Below are positions 43,134 through 50,926 of a stretch of DNA of 56,489 nucleotides, piece by piece. The notes below the pieces were generated by a model. The model was not told the origin of the DNA. It did no database searches and saw only the letters and a program-made list of their open reading frames with translations. This stretch comes from a bacterium (GTDB lineage: Bacteria; Armatimonadota; Zipacnadia; Zipacnadales; UBA11051): contig JAJFUB010000095.1 of assembly GCA_021372615.1 (NCBI GenBank), forward strand, positions 1 through 56,489, written 5' to 3'. The position numbers and the translations under genes were made by a program. Position 1 is the stretch's first letter. The number at the start of each line of letters is the position of its first letter.

Positions 43134-44357
43134 ATGGCACGGCATTTCTCACTCAAGTCGTTTCTCCGCATGGCTCCAAAGGACTTGCTGGAGCGTTACC
43201 TGCACGGCAAGAGCGTGGCCGGGGACTTGAAGCTGCGCGAACTGAAGCCGAAGGACTGGGATCAGGTCTACTCGGCCATCGTGAACGCCGGAGAGCGCAA
43301 GGGTCGCGCCATTGACCGGGACTTCCGAGAGATACATGCGCTTGCCGACGCGGGCGGCACCAAAGTCCTGATTGATGAGGCGAGAAACCGGCACCATTCC
43401 CTGGACATCTCCGGCGACATCGAGCGGCTGAGCGATCCGTTGAGAAGTGCATTCTGGGTCTTCCTCGAACACCCGCGAGTCTTCCGCGTCGCGAAGGACC
43501 TGTACCACGCCGAAGCTCTGCGCTGGAGACCGTGGAAGGACCCGATTGATGGTGTTCCTGCAGTTGACGATGGGACGAAGAAGACGCTGGCGGAGGCCAT
43601 ATCGGGCTACTACCGTCTCAAGGAGGGGCGTGGACAGGGCTGTCACGTTGAGCACTGGGAGCGCGGGGAGAAGCTATACTGGCTGGTCTATCTCGCGGAC
43701 TATGCCACAAGTGTGCCTGCCTTCGATGAGCAGCACACGTTCGTGACTGATACGCAGCGGCTGGCCTTCGAGTTGGCCTTTGTGTACGACAAACAGAGGC
43801 GAATGCTCGATGCGTGTGTGCCGGGGGACAAGAGGACTCTCTGGGAGTTGCAGCGCATCTTCAGCAAGATCGTGCTCGCGGTGGATATTGGCGACACGCC
43901 ATCTTCAGAGACGAACTACCAACTCGATCCGTTGCTCTCTCGTGAGTTCGTGTTCGGGATCAAGCCGGAGGACAAGGTACTCGGCGTGCAGGTTAGGACT
44001 CTCCGACTAGGCATCATCGGAGGGGGTAGCCGGAAGGTCACTCTTGATGCGGGCTCGCCCGGCGTGCCTCACGCCATCTATGACTTGCTCGACGAGCTAT
44101 TCCGTAAGGAATCGATCCCCAAGGCGCTGCTAGAGGTGGCCTCGGCGCAGATACGGATTTCCTTTGTTCCGCCCGCAGGAAGCAGGTCGCGAACACGGAC
44201 ATTCAGTATCTCTCGCCAGACGTTGGCCCTGAAGCATGACCCACTCGATGAGAAGATAAGAGAGCTTGTCACTAGGTGGGGTCTCGATGTCTCAGGACAG
44301 CCTAAGCCTGATTCTCCACAATCTGGACGCGGCAAGCAGCGGACGCTTTCTGTCTGA
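43134..44357 (+). CDS. Uncharacterised protein X of a two-gene module
   Basis: A 407-residue protein without a recognisable catalytic motif. The N-terminus (SLKSFLRMAPKDLLERYLHG, then DRDFREIHALADAGGTKVLI) is helical and looks like a conserved family that I have no function for. The middle has an aromatic-rich stretch (LRWRPWKDPIDG, WERGEKLYWLVYLADY) and the end is basic (GSRSRTRTFSISRQ). The start at 43134 follows AAGGGGGGAATCGC. Gene Y begins inside its last 71 bases, so the two are expressed together. The divergent Res gene and the island setting suggest a defence accessory role. This is inference; no enzyme activity can be claimed. Confidence 0.8.
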   Translation: MARHFSLKSFLRMAPKDLLERYLHGKSVAGDLKLRELKPKDWDQVYSAIVNAGERKGRAIDRDFREIHALADAGGTKVLIDEARNRHHSLDISGDIERLSDPLRSAFWVFLEHPRVFRVAKDLYHAEALRWRPWKDPIDGVPAVDDGTKKTLAEAISGYYRLKEGRGQGCHVEHWERGEKLYWLVYLADYATSVPAFDEQHTFVTDTQRLAFELAFVYDKQRRMLDACVPGDKRTLWELQRIFSKIVLAVDIGDTPSSETNYQLDPLLSREFVFGIKPEDKVLGVQVRTLRLGIIGGGSRKVTLDAGSPGVPHAIYDLLDELFRKESIPKALLEVASAQIRISFVPPAGSRSRTRTFSISRQTLALKHDPLDEKIRELVTRWGLDVSGQPKPDSPQSGRGKQRTLSV

Positions 44358-45300
44358 TGAAGTGGCGGCATGGCCGGAAGCCCACCTTGATTCCCTGACT
44401 CAAGCCGGGATTCTCGTGCCAGGGCCAATGGCTGAGTCTGTCACGTGCGATGGCTGCGAGAAGGGCTGTCAGGAAGATGTCGAAGTCGTGGATCGGGCGA
44501 ACGGCTCGCCGGAAGCCTACGTCGTCTGCCACGAGCGAGGATGGGGCAGAATCAGGGCTGATCTGCGCAGGCTTGCGACGTGGGTTGTCAGCGGCCAGGG
44601 GCTTGCTCGATGGCTTGCCAGTCAGATTGACGCATCGCCCGGTCTTGAGGAGTGCATAGCTGGTCGGCTATGGTGGTTGGGCCGGTTGTCTTCTTGCGAG
44701 AACCGCGAGGCGTTTCTCGCCGTCGGGTCAGCACGTTCGGATGCTCAGTCTCTCTTCCCCAGTTGCCTTCGCCTTCAGGAGGCCCAGGCTCCGCTCGTCT
44801 TCGTTCCCGCCATTGCACCAAGCCCCTTCCCGTTCGGAAGGCAACCGCGAGTCATCCTCCTGCTGGGCGCAGTGCGTTCCGGCGATGGGAGGTTCATCCT
44901 TGATGACCTGCAGCTCACGGTGAGCCGGGCCGGGGCAGACAAGCCCGACGCCATCCTTCTGATTGACGGCCCGGACGTGACCTTCTATGGACAGCCGGTG
45001 AAACTTGAACCACGCGACCGAGAGCTGCTTCGCGTCCTTGCCCTGAACGTCGGACAGTGGCTCTCCGATCCATACCTTCGCAAGAAGGCGTGGGCGGCAT
45101 ACCAATGCAAAGATGAAGGTGCCGTGAAAGGCTCCATCTATCGCGCTCGTAACGCGCTAGAGAGGGCCGCCGAGTCTGCCACCATCATGCTTCCCATGCC
45201 GGCAAGGGCACTGTTCCGCAATGAGCCTAGGGCTCTGGGCCGCCCGCGCAAGTACATGCTCGCCCTCGATGAGTCGCAGGTCAGAGCCTCCAAGCTGTAA
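44287..45300 (+). CDS. Uncharacterised protein Y with Cys4 cluster and winged-helix domain
   Basis: A 337-residue protein. Residues 54-81 hold Cys54, Cys57, Cys61 and Cys81 (TCDGCEKGCQEDVEVV, then VVCHERGWG), a probable zinc or other metal site. The central part (about 100-225) is a mixed domain. Residues about 230-300 resemble an OmpR-type winged helix (FYGQPVKLEPRDRELLRVLA, GSIYRARNALERA), so DNA binding is likely. ATG at 44287 has AGGTGGGG upstream; the frame starts earlier only with TTG. It overlaps gene X by 71 bases. It may be the sensor or regulator for X. The family looks familiar as unannotated bacterial proteins, but I can give no name. Confidence 0.8.
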   Translation: MSQDSLSLILHNLDAASSGRFLSDEVAAWPEAHLDSLTQAGILVPGPMAESVTCDGCEKGCQEDVEVVDRANGSPEAYVVCHERGWGRIRADLRRLATWVVSGQGLARWLASQIDASPGLEECIAGRLWWLGRLSSCENREAFLAVGSARSDAQSLFPSCLRLQEAQAPLVFVPAIAPSPFPFGRQPRVILLLGAVRSGDGRFILDDLQLTVSRAGADKPDAILLIDGPDVTFYGQPVKLEPRDRELLRVLALNVGQWLSDPYLRKKAWAAYQCKDEGAVKGSIYRARNALERAAESATIMLPMPARALFRNEPRALGRPRKYMLALDESQVRASKL

Positions 45301-45371
45301 CCATCCCCACTGCTCTCGCCTCAGCACCAAACCAGCACCAGAGCAAGACCGCTTCGCCACCGGCGCTTGGC

Positions 45372-45399
45372 TATAGTCGTGTGTACCGACGCACACACG
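45372..45399 (+). promoter_or_regulatory. Promoter -10 and operator-like inverted repeat before the MerR-like gene
   Basis: TATAGT at 45372-45377 is a -10 candidate with only a weak -35. Immediately after it CGTGTGT (45378-45384) and ACACACG (45393-45399) form a perfect 7-bp inverted repeat across the likely start of transcription. This placement fits repression by the small regulator just downstream. Confidence 0.4.
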
Positions 45400-45422
45400 C
45401 ATGTAGCTGCCGGAGGTCGTGC

Positions 45423-45611
45423 ATGGAAACGCAACTCAAGGCCATCGGTGAGGTATGCCGGCTCCTCGGCGTCTGCCGCTCGACACTCTGGGACTGGGAG
45501 CGCAGAGGCATCGTGACCCCCTACCGCGACTACCGGGGGCATCGCTTCTATGACGACCAGCAGATTGACGCCTTGCGCCAGCGTCTACAGCCTCAGCGGG
45601 CGGAGGCCTGA
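45423..45611 (+). CDS. MerR/excisionase-like HTH protein
   Basis: A 62-residue DNA-binding protein: IGEVCRLLGVCRSTLWDWER (residues 7-26) is the helix-turn-helix and YRGHRFYDDQQIDALRQRL the wing and following helix of the MerR/AlpA fold. The size fits an AlpA/Xis-type protein, which may turn on excision or repress the element's early operon. CCGGAGG precedes the ATG at 45423. The next gene starts 2 bases after its stop codon. The fold is well supported, its exact role is inferred. Confidence 0.82.
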   Translation: METQLKAIGEVCRLLGVCRSTLWDWERRGIVTPYRDYRGHRFYDDQQIDALRQRLQPQRAEA

Positions 45612-45613
45612 CC

Positions 45614-45838
45614 GTGGCTCAGGGCCTCTCCCCCGAGGTGGTGGCCGATACCCGGCGCTTCTGGCAGGAGCGCACGGGCGAGGCCGTCAGCGAGGAGGAC
45701 GCCCGCGAGATCATCCGCAACCTCGCCGGCTTCTTTGATCTGCTGCATGAGTGGGACCAGGCCGCTCAAGGCAAGCCGGAGCCGGGCGAGTTGGGCATGG
45801 AGCGTGGGGAGCACATAGCGAAGGACACGGTGGCATGA
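45614..45838 (+). CDS. Small conserved element protein, 74 residues
   Basis: It begins with GTG, preceded by GGAGG. The acidic, helical sequence has DTRRFWQERTGEAVSEEDAR and EIIRNLAGFFDLLHEWDQAA, a pattern that I know from short unannotated proteins beside recombinases and replication genes in mobile elements. It has no enzymatic motif. It is tightly packed between the MerR-like gene and the primase gene; its stop overlaps the primase start as ATGA. Its function is unknown, possibly an accessory to replication control. Confidence 0.7.
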   Translation: MAQGLSPEVVADTRRFWQERTGEAVSEEDAREIIRNLAGFFDLLHEWDQAAQGKPEPGELGMERGEHIAKDTVA

Positions 45839-48156
45839 CGATGGCGGTGACTGCGGTTGGCTCAACCGATGCTCTAGCCGTCCTCCTGACGAGCATCCCC
45901 GAGGCCCTCAAGCAACGCCGGGCGTGGGTATGTTGGCGGTACGAGACGCGCGGCGGCAAACAGACAAAGGTGCCCTACATCGCTCAACCGGGGCCGCTGC
46001 GCAAGGCCAGGTCGAACACCCCCGACACCTGGCGGCCCTTCACGGAGGCCGTCCGGCAGGCCCCCCGCTTCGACGGTATCGGCGTTATGCTCAGCGATGA
46101 CCTGGCAGGTGCCGACCTCGATAACTCACTCGACGACGGCGGCAAGCTGAAGCCCTGGGCAGAAGAGATCGTCCGCGAACTCGACAGCTACACCGAGACC
46201 TCGCCCTCCGGCAAGGGCGTCAAGGTCTTCTTCTTCGGCGAAGTTCCTCCGGGCGGGAACCGGAAGAAGCTACTCGACGGGGAGCTTGAGTCGTACTCAA
46301 GAGGGCGGTTCTTCACCGTCACAGGCAACCACTTCGCCGGCACACCTCCGACCGTCGAGGAACGGCAGGCCCAACTCGAAGCCTTGCACCGGCGTGTGTT
46401 CGGCAGCAAGAGCACGCGCCAGGCGGCCGCCCCGGCGTCTGGCATTGCCGACGTGTCTGACGAGGAACTGCTTGCCAAGGCAAGACAAGCCCGGAATGGC
46501 GATGAGTTCGCCCGCCTGTGGGACGGCGGCTATCCCGATGACGACAGTGCGGGCGATCTCGCCCTGTGCTGTCACTTGGCCTTCTGGACCGGCGGCGATC
46601 CCTTGCGCATTGACCGGCTCGTCCGGCAGTCGGGACGCATGAGGGACAAGTGGGAGCGAGAGGACTACCGCGAACGGACCATTGCGAAGGCCCGTGAGAG
46701 CACAACCCAGTTCTACACGCCACGCGGAGGCATTTCAGGCGGGAGCCAACAGGCCCGAACGTCAACGGGGAGCGAACGCGATCTCCTGCGGTTCCATGCG
46801 ACCGACGCGGGCAACGGTGAACTCTTCGCCTCCCTGTTCGGGGATCGTCTGCGCTTCGACTGGAAACGCGAACGCTGGCTCAAGTGGGGAACGCACCTGT
46901 GGGAGGACGCGGCGGGTGATGAGCTGATCCGTTTCGCCAAGGAAGCCGCCCGTGCCCGATACGAAGCAGCGTCGGCGGCTGATAGCGATGCTCAACGCAA
47001 GTGGGCCTTTGGCAGCGAGTCGAAGAGCCGGATCGAGGCGGCCCTGCACCTGGCGCGATCCGAGCCGCCCATTGCAGACGCCGGCGAGGCGTGGGATCGT
47101 CAGCCGATGCTCCTGGGCTGTCCGAACGGTGTGATCGAACTCGGCACCGGCGCGTTCCGCCGTGGGAGCCGTGAGGACTACCTGACGCAGAGCGTCTCCG
47201 TGCCCTACACCGGGGGAGCCGAGTGCCCACGGTGGCGGCAGTTCGTCCGTGAAGTCTTCGACGACGATGGGGACCTCGTTCGGTTCGTCTGGCGAGCGGT
47301 CGGCTACTCGCTCACCGGCAGCACCAAGGAGCAGTGCTTCTTCCTGCTGCACGGCAAGGGCGCGAATGGCAAGAGCGTCTTCCTGAGCATCTTGCGCTAT
47401 GTCCTCGGCGACTACGCCCACAACGCCAGCTTCCAGTTGTTCGACTACGCCTCCCGCAATGACCACACGCAGAGCCTCGCGCTTCTGGAACTCAGACGCT
47501 TCGTGACAGCCAGCGAAGCCGCCGAGAACGCCAGGCTGAACGAGGACCGCCTCAAGGCCCTGGCAGGCAGCGATCCAATCACTGCCCGCCTCATGCGGGA
47601 GAACGACCGCACCTTCGAGAACATGGCGAAGGTGTGGCTCGGCGTGAACCACAGGCCGAGGGTACTGGACGAGACCGACGGCTTCTGGCGCAAGGCCCGG
47701 CTGATCCCCTTCAACAGGCAGTTCCTCGGTGACGACGCAGACCGCAATCTCAGCGACAAGCTCAAGGCGGAGGCAGCCGGCATATTGCGATGGGCGGTGC
47801 AAGGCGCAACGGAATGGGCCAGAGAGGGCCTGACCCCGCCGGCGACGGTGCTGGCCGCGAGCACGGCCTGGCGCGAAGAGGCCGATCCTCTCGGCGAGTT
47901 CCTGGCCTCGTGCTGCGCAGTGGAGCCGACATGCCAGGCCAGCGCGGGCGATCTCTACCGCGAATACAGCGAGTGGTGCGACGAACTCAGGGCGAACGAA
48001 CGGGAGCGCCTCAGTAGTACGGCATTCGGCAGACGCATGGCCGACAGGTTCTCGAAGCAGCGCGTAACCAAAGCGGGCAGGAAGATGACGGTGTATTCCG
48101 GCGTGGGCCTACAAGCGCCGCCGCAGACGGACACAGTTGACACGGTTGGTGGGTGA
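45835..48156 (+). CDS. Bifunctional primase-polymerase/SF3 helicase (phage/plasmid type)
   Basis: A 773-residue replication protein. Residues 25-200 resemble the NrS-1-type primase-polymerase domain: RRAWVCWRYETRGGKQTKVP, DLAGADLDNSLDDGG with the catalytic Asp pair near 94-96, ETSPSGKGVKVFFFGE, and ESYSRGRFFTVTGNHF. The C-terminal part is a P4/D5-type superfamily 3 helicase: Walker A GKGANGKS at 507-514, then RRFVTASEAAENARLNEDRL and KVWLGVNHRPRV. Such proteins start autonomous replication of satellites and plasmids after excision. The start at 45835 overlaps the preceding stop (ATGA). The last residues run into an inverted repeat that may be part of the origin. Confidence 0.9.
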   Translation: MTMAVTAVGSTDALAVLLTSIPEALKQRRAWVCWRYETRGGKQTKVPYIAQPGPLRKARSNTPDTWRPFTEAVRQAPRFDGIGVMLSDDLAGADLDNSLDDGGKLKPWAEEIVRELDSYTETSPSGKGVKVFFFGEVPPGGNRKKLLDGELESYSRGRFFTVTGNHFAGTPPTVEERQAQLEALHRRVFGSKSTRQAAAPASGIADVSDEELLAKARQARNGDEFARLWDGGYPDDDSAGDLALCCHLAFWTGGDPLRIDRLVRQSGRMRDKWEREDYRERTIAKARESTTQFYTPRGGISGGSQQARTSTGSERDLLRFHATDAGNGELFASLFGDRLRFDWKRERWLKWGTHLWEDAAGDELIRFAKEAARARYEAASAADSDAQRKWAFGSESKSRIEAALHLARSEPPIADAGEAWDRQPMLLGCPNGVIELGTGAFRRGSREDYLTQSVSVPYTGGAECPRWRQFVREVFDDDGDLVRFVWRAVGYSLTGSTKEQCFFLLHGKGANGKSVFLSILRYVLGDYAHNASFQLFDYASRNDHTQSLALLELRRFVTASEAAENARLNEDRLKALAGSDPITARLMRENDRTFENMAKVWLGVNHRPRVLDETDGFWRKARLIPFNRQFLGDDADRNLSDKLKAEAAGILRWAVQGATEWAREGLTPPATVLAASTAWREEADPLGEFLASCCAVEPTCQASAGDLYREYSEWCDELRANERERLSSTAFGRRMADRFSKQRVTKAGRKMTVYSGVGLQAPPQTDTVDTVGG

Positions 48157-48233
48157 TTTCTGACATGAACCAGCCATCGCTGCTTACGTGGGGCCATGGC
48201 GAAAGACTATGCCCAACTATGTCAACTGTGTCC
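48129..48233. repeat. 14-bp perfect inverted repeat at the 3' end of the primase gene
   Basis: GGACACAGTTGACA (48129-48142) is perfectly inverted as TGTCAACTGTGTCC (48220-48233). The first arm lies in the last codons of the primase gene and the second 64 bases past its stop. Origins of P4-like replicons are often next to the primase gene, so this could be an initiator binding site; a terminator or attenuator is less likely because the loop is 77 bases. Confidence 0.5.
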
Positions 48234-48501
48234 AGTGTGAGGCATCGGGCGAGAACGAGCATGATTCACGAACGAGCGCAAGGTACTTCCTTCCCACGAT
48301 CCGCTATCCCCCTCACCTCCACCACGCCTCCTTGCTTCCTCCTTGGTATCGGCGCGCGCACACGCCCGCGCGCGAGGAGAGTCAAAGCAGTGCAACACTC
48401 TGGCTGCAGATTGGCCGCGACACGCATACGCGAGGCTGGTCTGCCGCCAGTCACTTCCCGAGCATGGCATTGCGCAAACGGCAACGACTGGAGAGAACGA
48501 C
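48234..48501. other. Gene-free stretch with an alternating GC palindrome
   Basis: Between the inverted repeat and the next gene there is no credible gene. It contains GCGCGCGCACACGCCCGCGC at 48352-48371, with CGCGCG arms, followed by GAGGAGAG. It may form a hairpin or left-handed DNA and could belong to a replication origin. Transcription signals were not identified. Confidence 0.4.
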
Positions 48502-49038
48502 ATGGCAACTGCCCGACATCTGCAGCCCCAACCCGTCGAGACGACCGATTGCCCTACGGCAAGCCAGGGCGAAGCCGAACTCGCAGCAGATACCGTCATG
48601 CCGAGCGGCAGACGGCTCTACACCGGGGCCTCGCGCCGGCTCAGCCTCGTGAGGCAGTATTGCCTCAGGTGTGCCGGCGGCACGAGCAAGCTGGTGGCCG
48701 AGTGTCCCGGCGAGTTCGCGCACGCCGGCTGGTGCCCGCTGTGGCCGTGGCGCTTCGGTGTCAGCCCGGCCACGGCAATCAGACATGGCAAGCTGCCGGA
48801 GCGAACTCCGTTCGGGAGTAGCCTGGCGAAAGCCATCCGCGAGCATTGCCTGCAGTGTTGCGCCGGTAGTGCCCAGGAAGTCAGGATGTGCCCATCAACC
48901 GACTGCAAACTGTGGGAGTGGCGCTTCGGGGTGCGCCCTGAGACCGCCCGGCGGCGAGGCAAGCCGGTCGCGCGAGTGACCAGCGAAGCGGGGCAAACGC
49001 AGAAAGGTAACACAACGCATGGGATGGGAAAGGCGTAA
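48502..49038 (+). CDS. Small protein with a duplicated Cys-rich CPLW-type motif
   Basis: A 178-residue protein. Two copies of one Cys motif are seen: YCLRCAGGTSKLVAECPGEF followed by WCPLWPWRFG, and HCLQCCAGSAQEVRMCPSTD followed by CKLWEWRFG. The pattern CxxC...C...CxLWxWRxG is widespread in small phage and prophage proteins and probably binds zinc. The N-terminal 50 residues are acidic and disordered. GGAGAGAACGAC precedes the ATG. It overlaps the next gene by 20 bases and so belongs to one transcription unit with it. DNA or RNA binding is a guess. Confidence 0.75.
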   Translation: MATARHLQPQPVETTDCPTASQGEAELAADTVMPSGRRLYTGASRRLSLVRQYCLRCAGGTSKLVAECPGEFAHAGWCPLWPWRFGVSPATAIRHGKLPERTPFGSSLAKAIREHCLQCCAGSAQEVRMCPSTDCKLWEWRFGVRPETARRRGKPVARVTSEAGQTQKGNTTHGMGKA

Positions 49039-49414
49039 GCGAGGCGGGCGCTACTACACCCGAAGCCGCAGGGCCAACGGCCGGGTCGTGCGCGAGTACA
49101 TTGGCGCCGGTGAGGTCGCGAAAGCAGCCGCGACACTGGACGCCGTAGATCGCCTGGAGCGTCTGCAGAAGGCAGAGGTACTTCGTCAGGACAGCCGGCG
49201 CCTCGATGGGGCAGAGCGGGCGGTTGACGCACTATGCGAAGTCGGCGAGCGGGCGGCGCGAGCGGCGCTGACGGCAGCCGGGTATCGCCAGCACAAACGC
49301 GGCGAGTGGCGGCGCACTCGCACCCGACGGGTCACGAACGAACCACCAAACGGAGAACAGGCCAATGCCTACGCCCAAGAAGGGAACCAAGGGAGCCGCA
49401 TCCTCGAAGACTGA
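49019..49414 (+). CDS. Conserved mobile-element protein, 131 residues
   Basis: The N-terminus GWERRKRGGRYYTRSRRANG then REYIGAG is a basic beta-hairpin-like segment that I have seen in many unannotated proteins of integrative elements. A helical, coiled-coil-like middle (ATLDAVDRLERLQKAEVLRQ) and a basic segment (GYRQHKRGEWRRTRTRR) follow. Nucleic-acid binding is likely from charge. It overlaps both neighbours (20 bases with the gene before, 50 with the one after). No enzymatic motif is visible. Confidence 0.75.
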   Translation: MGWERRKRGGRYYTRSRRANGRVVREYIGAGEVAKAAATLDAVDRLERLQKAEVLRQDSRRLDGAERAVDALCEVGERAARAALTAAGYRQHKRGEWRRTRTRRVTNEPPNGEQANAYAQEGNQGSRILED

Positions 49415-50000
49415 GAAGGAGTTCGCGGCGTTGGCGAAGCGGGCCGCGCAAGGTGACGAGTCAGCCATGCCCGCGATCCGGGAGGCCATGCGGGGTCTCT
49501 GGGACCAGGTGGGTGACGTTGCGAAGCAGACATTACGCACAGTATTGGAGAAATACTACGGTCAGGACTTGGTCTTCCGGGAGGGTGTTGAACGACGCCT
49601 CAAGTCCATGACCGCCGAACTCGCCGGTGCAGACCCCTCCCCGTTGGAACTCTTGCTGGCGGATCGCATTGCGGTGTGCTGGCTGCACATGCAGTACGCC
49701 GAGGCGATCTACGCGCAGAATCTGAAGGACCTGAACGTTCACTGGGCCGAGCACTATCAGCGCCGGATAGACCGGGCGCATCGTCGCTTCCTGTCGGCCA
49801 TCAAGACGCTCGCGACCGTGCGCAAGCTGGCTCTCCCGGTCCTGCAGGTCAACATCGGCGACAAGCAGGTGAACATCGCGGGCGCGAACACACCGCAGGC
49901 CAGCGGGACTGCTCCGCGAGTGGTCGGGGGCGAGGAGGCCGCAACCGAGGCGAAGGAGACAGCGCGAGAGGCGCAGAAGGGCCTCCCAGCAGGAGAGTGA
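49365..50000 (+). CDS. Conserved mobile-element protein, 211 residues
   Basis: Residues 17-60 are helical (FAALAKRAAQGDESAMPAIR). Residues 95-160 form a helical region containing LELLLADRIAVCWLHMQYAE and RIDRAHRRFLSAIKTLATVR. A short strand-rich segment, LPVLQVNIGDKQVNIAG, follows, and the tail is charged and disordered. The combination recurs in unannotated proteins beside serine recombinases in element modules of this kind. AGGCC/GGAG-type sequence precedes the ATG. It is the last gene before the resolvase. Function unknown. Confidence 0.75.
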   Translation: MPTPKKGTKGAASSKTEKEFAALAKRAAQGDESAMPAIREAMRGLWDQVGDVAKQTLRTVLEKYYGQDLVFREGVERRLKSMTAELAGADPSPLELLLADRIAVCWLHMQYAEAIYAQNLKDLNVHWAEHYQRRIDRAHRRFLSAIKTLATVRKLALPVLQVNIGDKQVNIAGANTPQASGTAPRVVGGEEAATEAKETAREAQKGLPAGE

Positions 50001-50033
50001 AGACCGAAACCAATACCAGGGTCAGCACTTCCG

Positions 50034-50062
50034 TTATACGATATTGGCCGTTTTCGTATAAT
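50034..50062 (+). promoter_or_regulatory. Resolvase promoter with overlapping inverted repeat
   Basis: TTATACGA (50034-50041) and TCGTATAA (50054-50061) are a perfect inverted repeat with a 12-base spacer. The right arm contains the -10 box TATAAT (50057-50062); the -35 is weak. Binding of a protein, possibly the recombinase itself, would block the promoter. It is also shaped like a recombinase crossover site. Seen: repeat and -10; inferred: use. Confidence 0.55.
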
Positions 50063-50105
50063 ATGCTATGCTCCTCCTTGTCAACGAGACCAGGAGGAAC
50101 CCGTA

Positions 50106-50852
50106 ATGGCCCGGCCGCGAGGAACCAAAGTGAGCAAGGAACAGCAGGCACGGCTTGCTACTGGAGCGGGCAAGCTCATCGGATACATCCGCGTGAGCAC
50201 GGCCCAGCAGGGCGCGAACGGGCACTCCCTCGACGGCCAGCGGACCCGCCTGCACGAGACCGCCGCCCGCGAGGGCTTCGACCTCACTGACGTAGTGGCC
50301 GAGGTGGAGAGCGGCGCGAAGGAGCGCAATGGTCTGGCCGGGGTGCAGGCCCGCGTCCTGGCCGGCGAGGCGCAGGGGATCATCTTCCCCAAGGTGGATC
50401 GCCTCGGGCGCAGTATGGTTCACCTGCTGAAGGTCGTGGACTGGGCCGTCAAGAACCGCATAGACCTGCTGAGTGCCGACGAGGGCTGGCAGGTTCGCGA
50501 CGGCAAGAAGATTGACAAGATGCTCCCCTTCCGCCTGGCGATGGCGGAAGTCGAGCTTGAGCGCATCCGCGAGCGGACCCGCGACGGCCTGAAGGCAGCG
50601 AAGCAGAAGGGCGTCCGCTTGGGGCGACCGGCCGAGAACGTGGGCGACTTGGCGAAGCGAGCGACGGAACTGCGGCGGCAGGGCAATACCTGGCAGGAGA
50701 TCGCCGACCTCTTCAACGCCGAGGGCCTGCGGACGGCGCGTGGGGCGGAGTTCAAGACCACGACCATTGCCCGGATGATTGAGCGCACGGACCCGACCGC
50801 GAACCCCGAAGGGGGCTACCGGGGAAACGCACTCGCCGCCGCCGCGATGTGA
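50106..50852 (+). CDS. Small serine recombinase (resolvase/invertase family)
   Basis: A 248-residue recombinase. LIGYIRVSTAQQ contains the catalytic Ser31, FPKVDRLGRSMVHLL the conserved DRLGR, and EVELERIRERTRDGLKAAKQ the long E-helix. The C-terminal 60 residues are a Hin/resolvase-type DNA-binding helix-turn-helix (RRQGNTWQEIADLFNAEG). AGGAGG precedes the ATG. It is a second recombinase besides the large one at 54718 and could resolve dimers, invert a segment, or control copy number of the excised circle. The inverted repeat at 50034-50061 is a possible target. Confidence 0.92.
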   Translation: MARPRGTKVSKEQQARLATGAGKLIGYIRVSTAQQGANGHSLDGQRTRLHETAAREGFDLTDVVAEVESGAKERNGLAGVQARVLAGEAQGIIFPKVDRLGRSMVHLLKVVDWAVKNRIDLLSADEGWQVRDGKKIDKMLPFRLAMAEVELERIRERTRDGLKAAKQKGVRLGRPAENVGDLAKRATELRRQGNTWQEIADLFNAEGLRTARGAEFKTTTIARMIERTDPTANPEGGYRGNALAAAAM

Positions 50853-50926
50853 AGCGGCGGCCGCATGGCGAGGCCAACTGACGGCGTCGAGCCGTGACAG
50901 TCAGACTGGGTAGGAGGGGAATGCCG

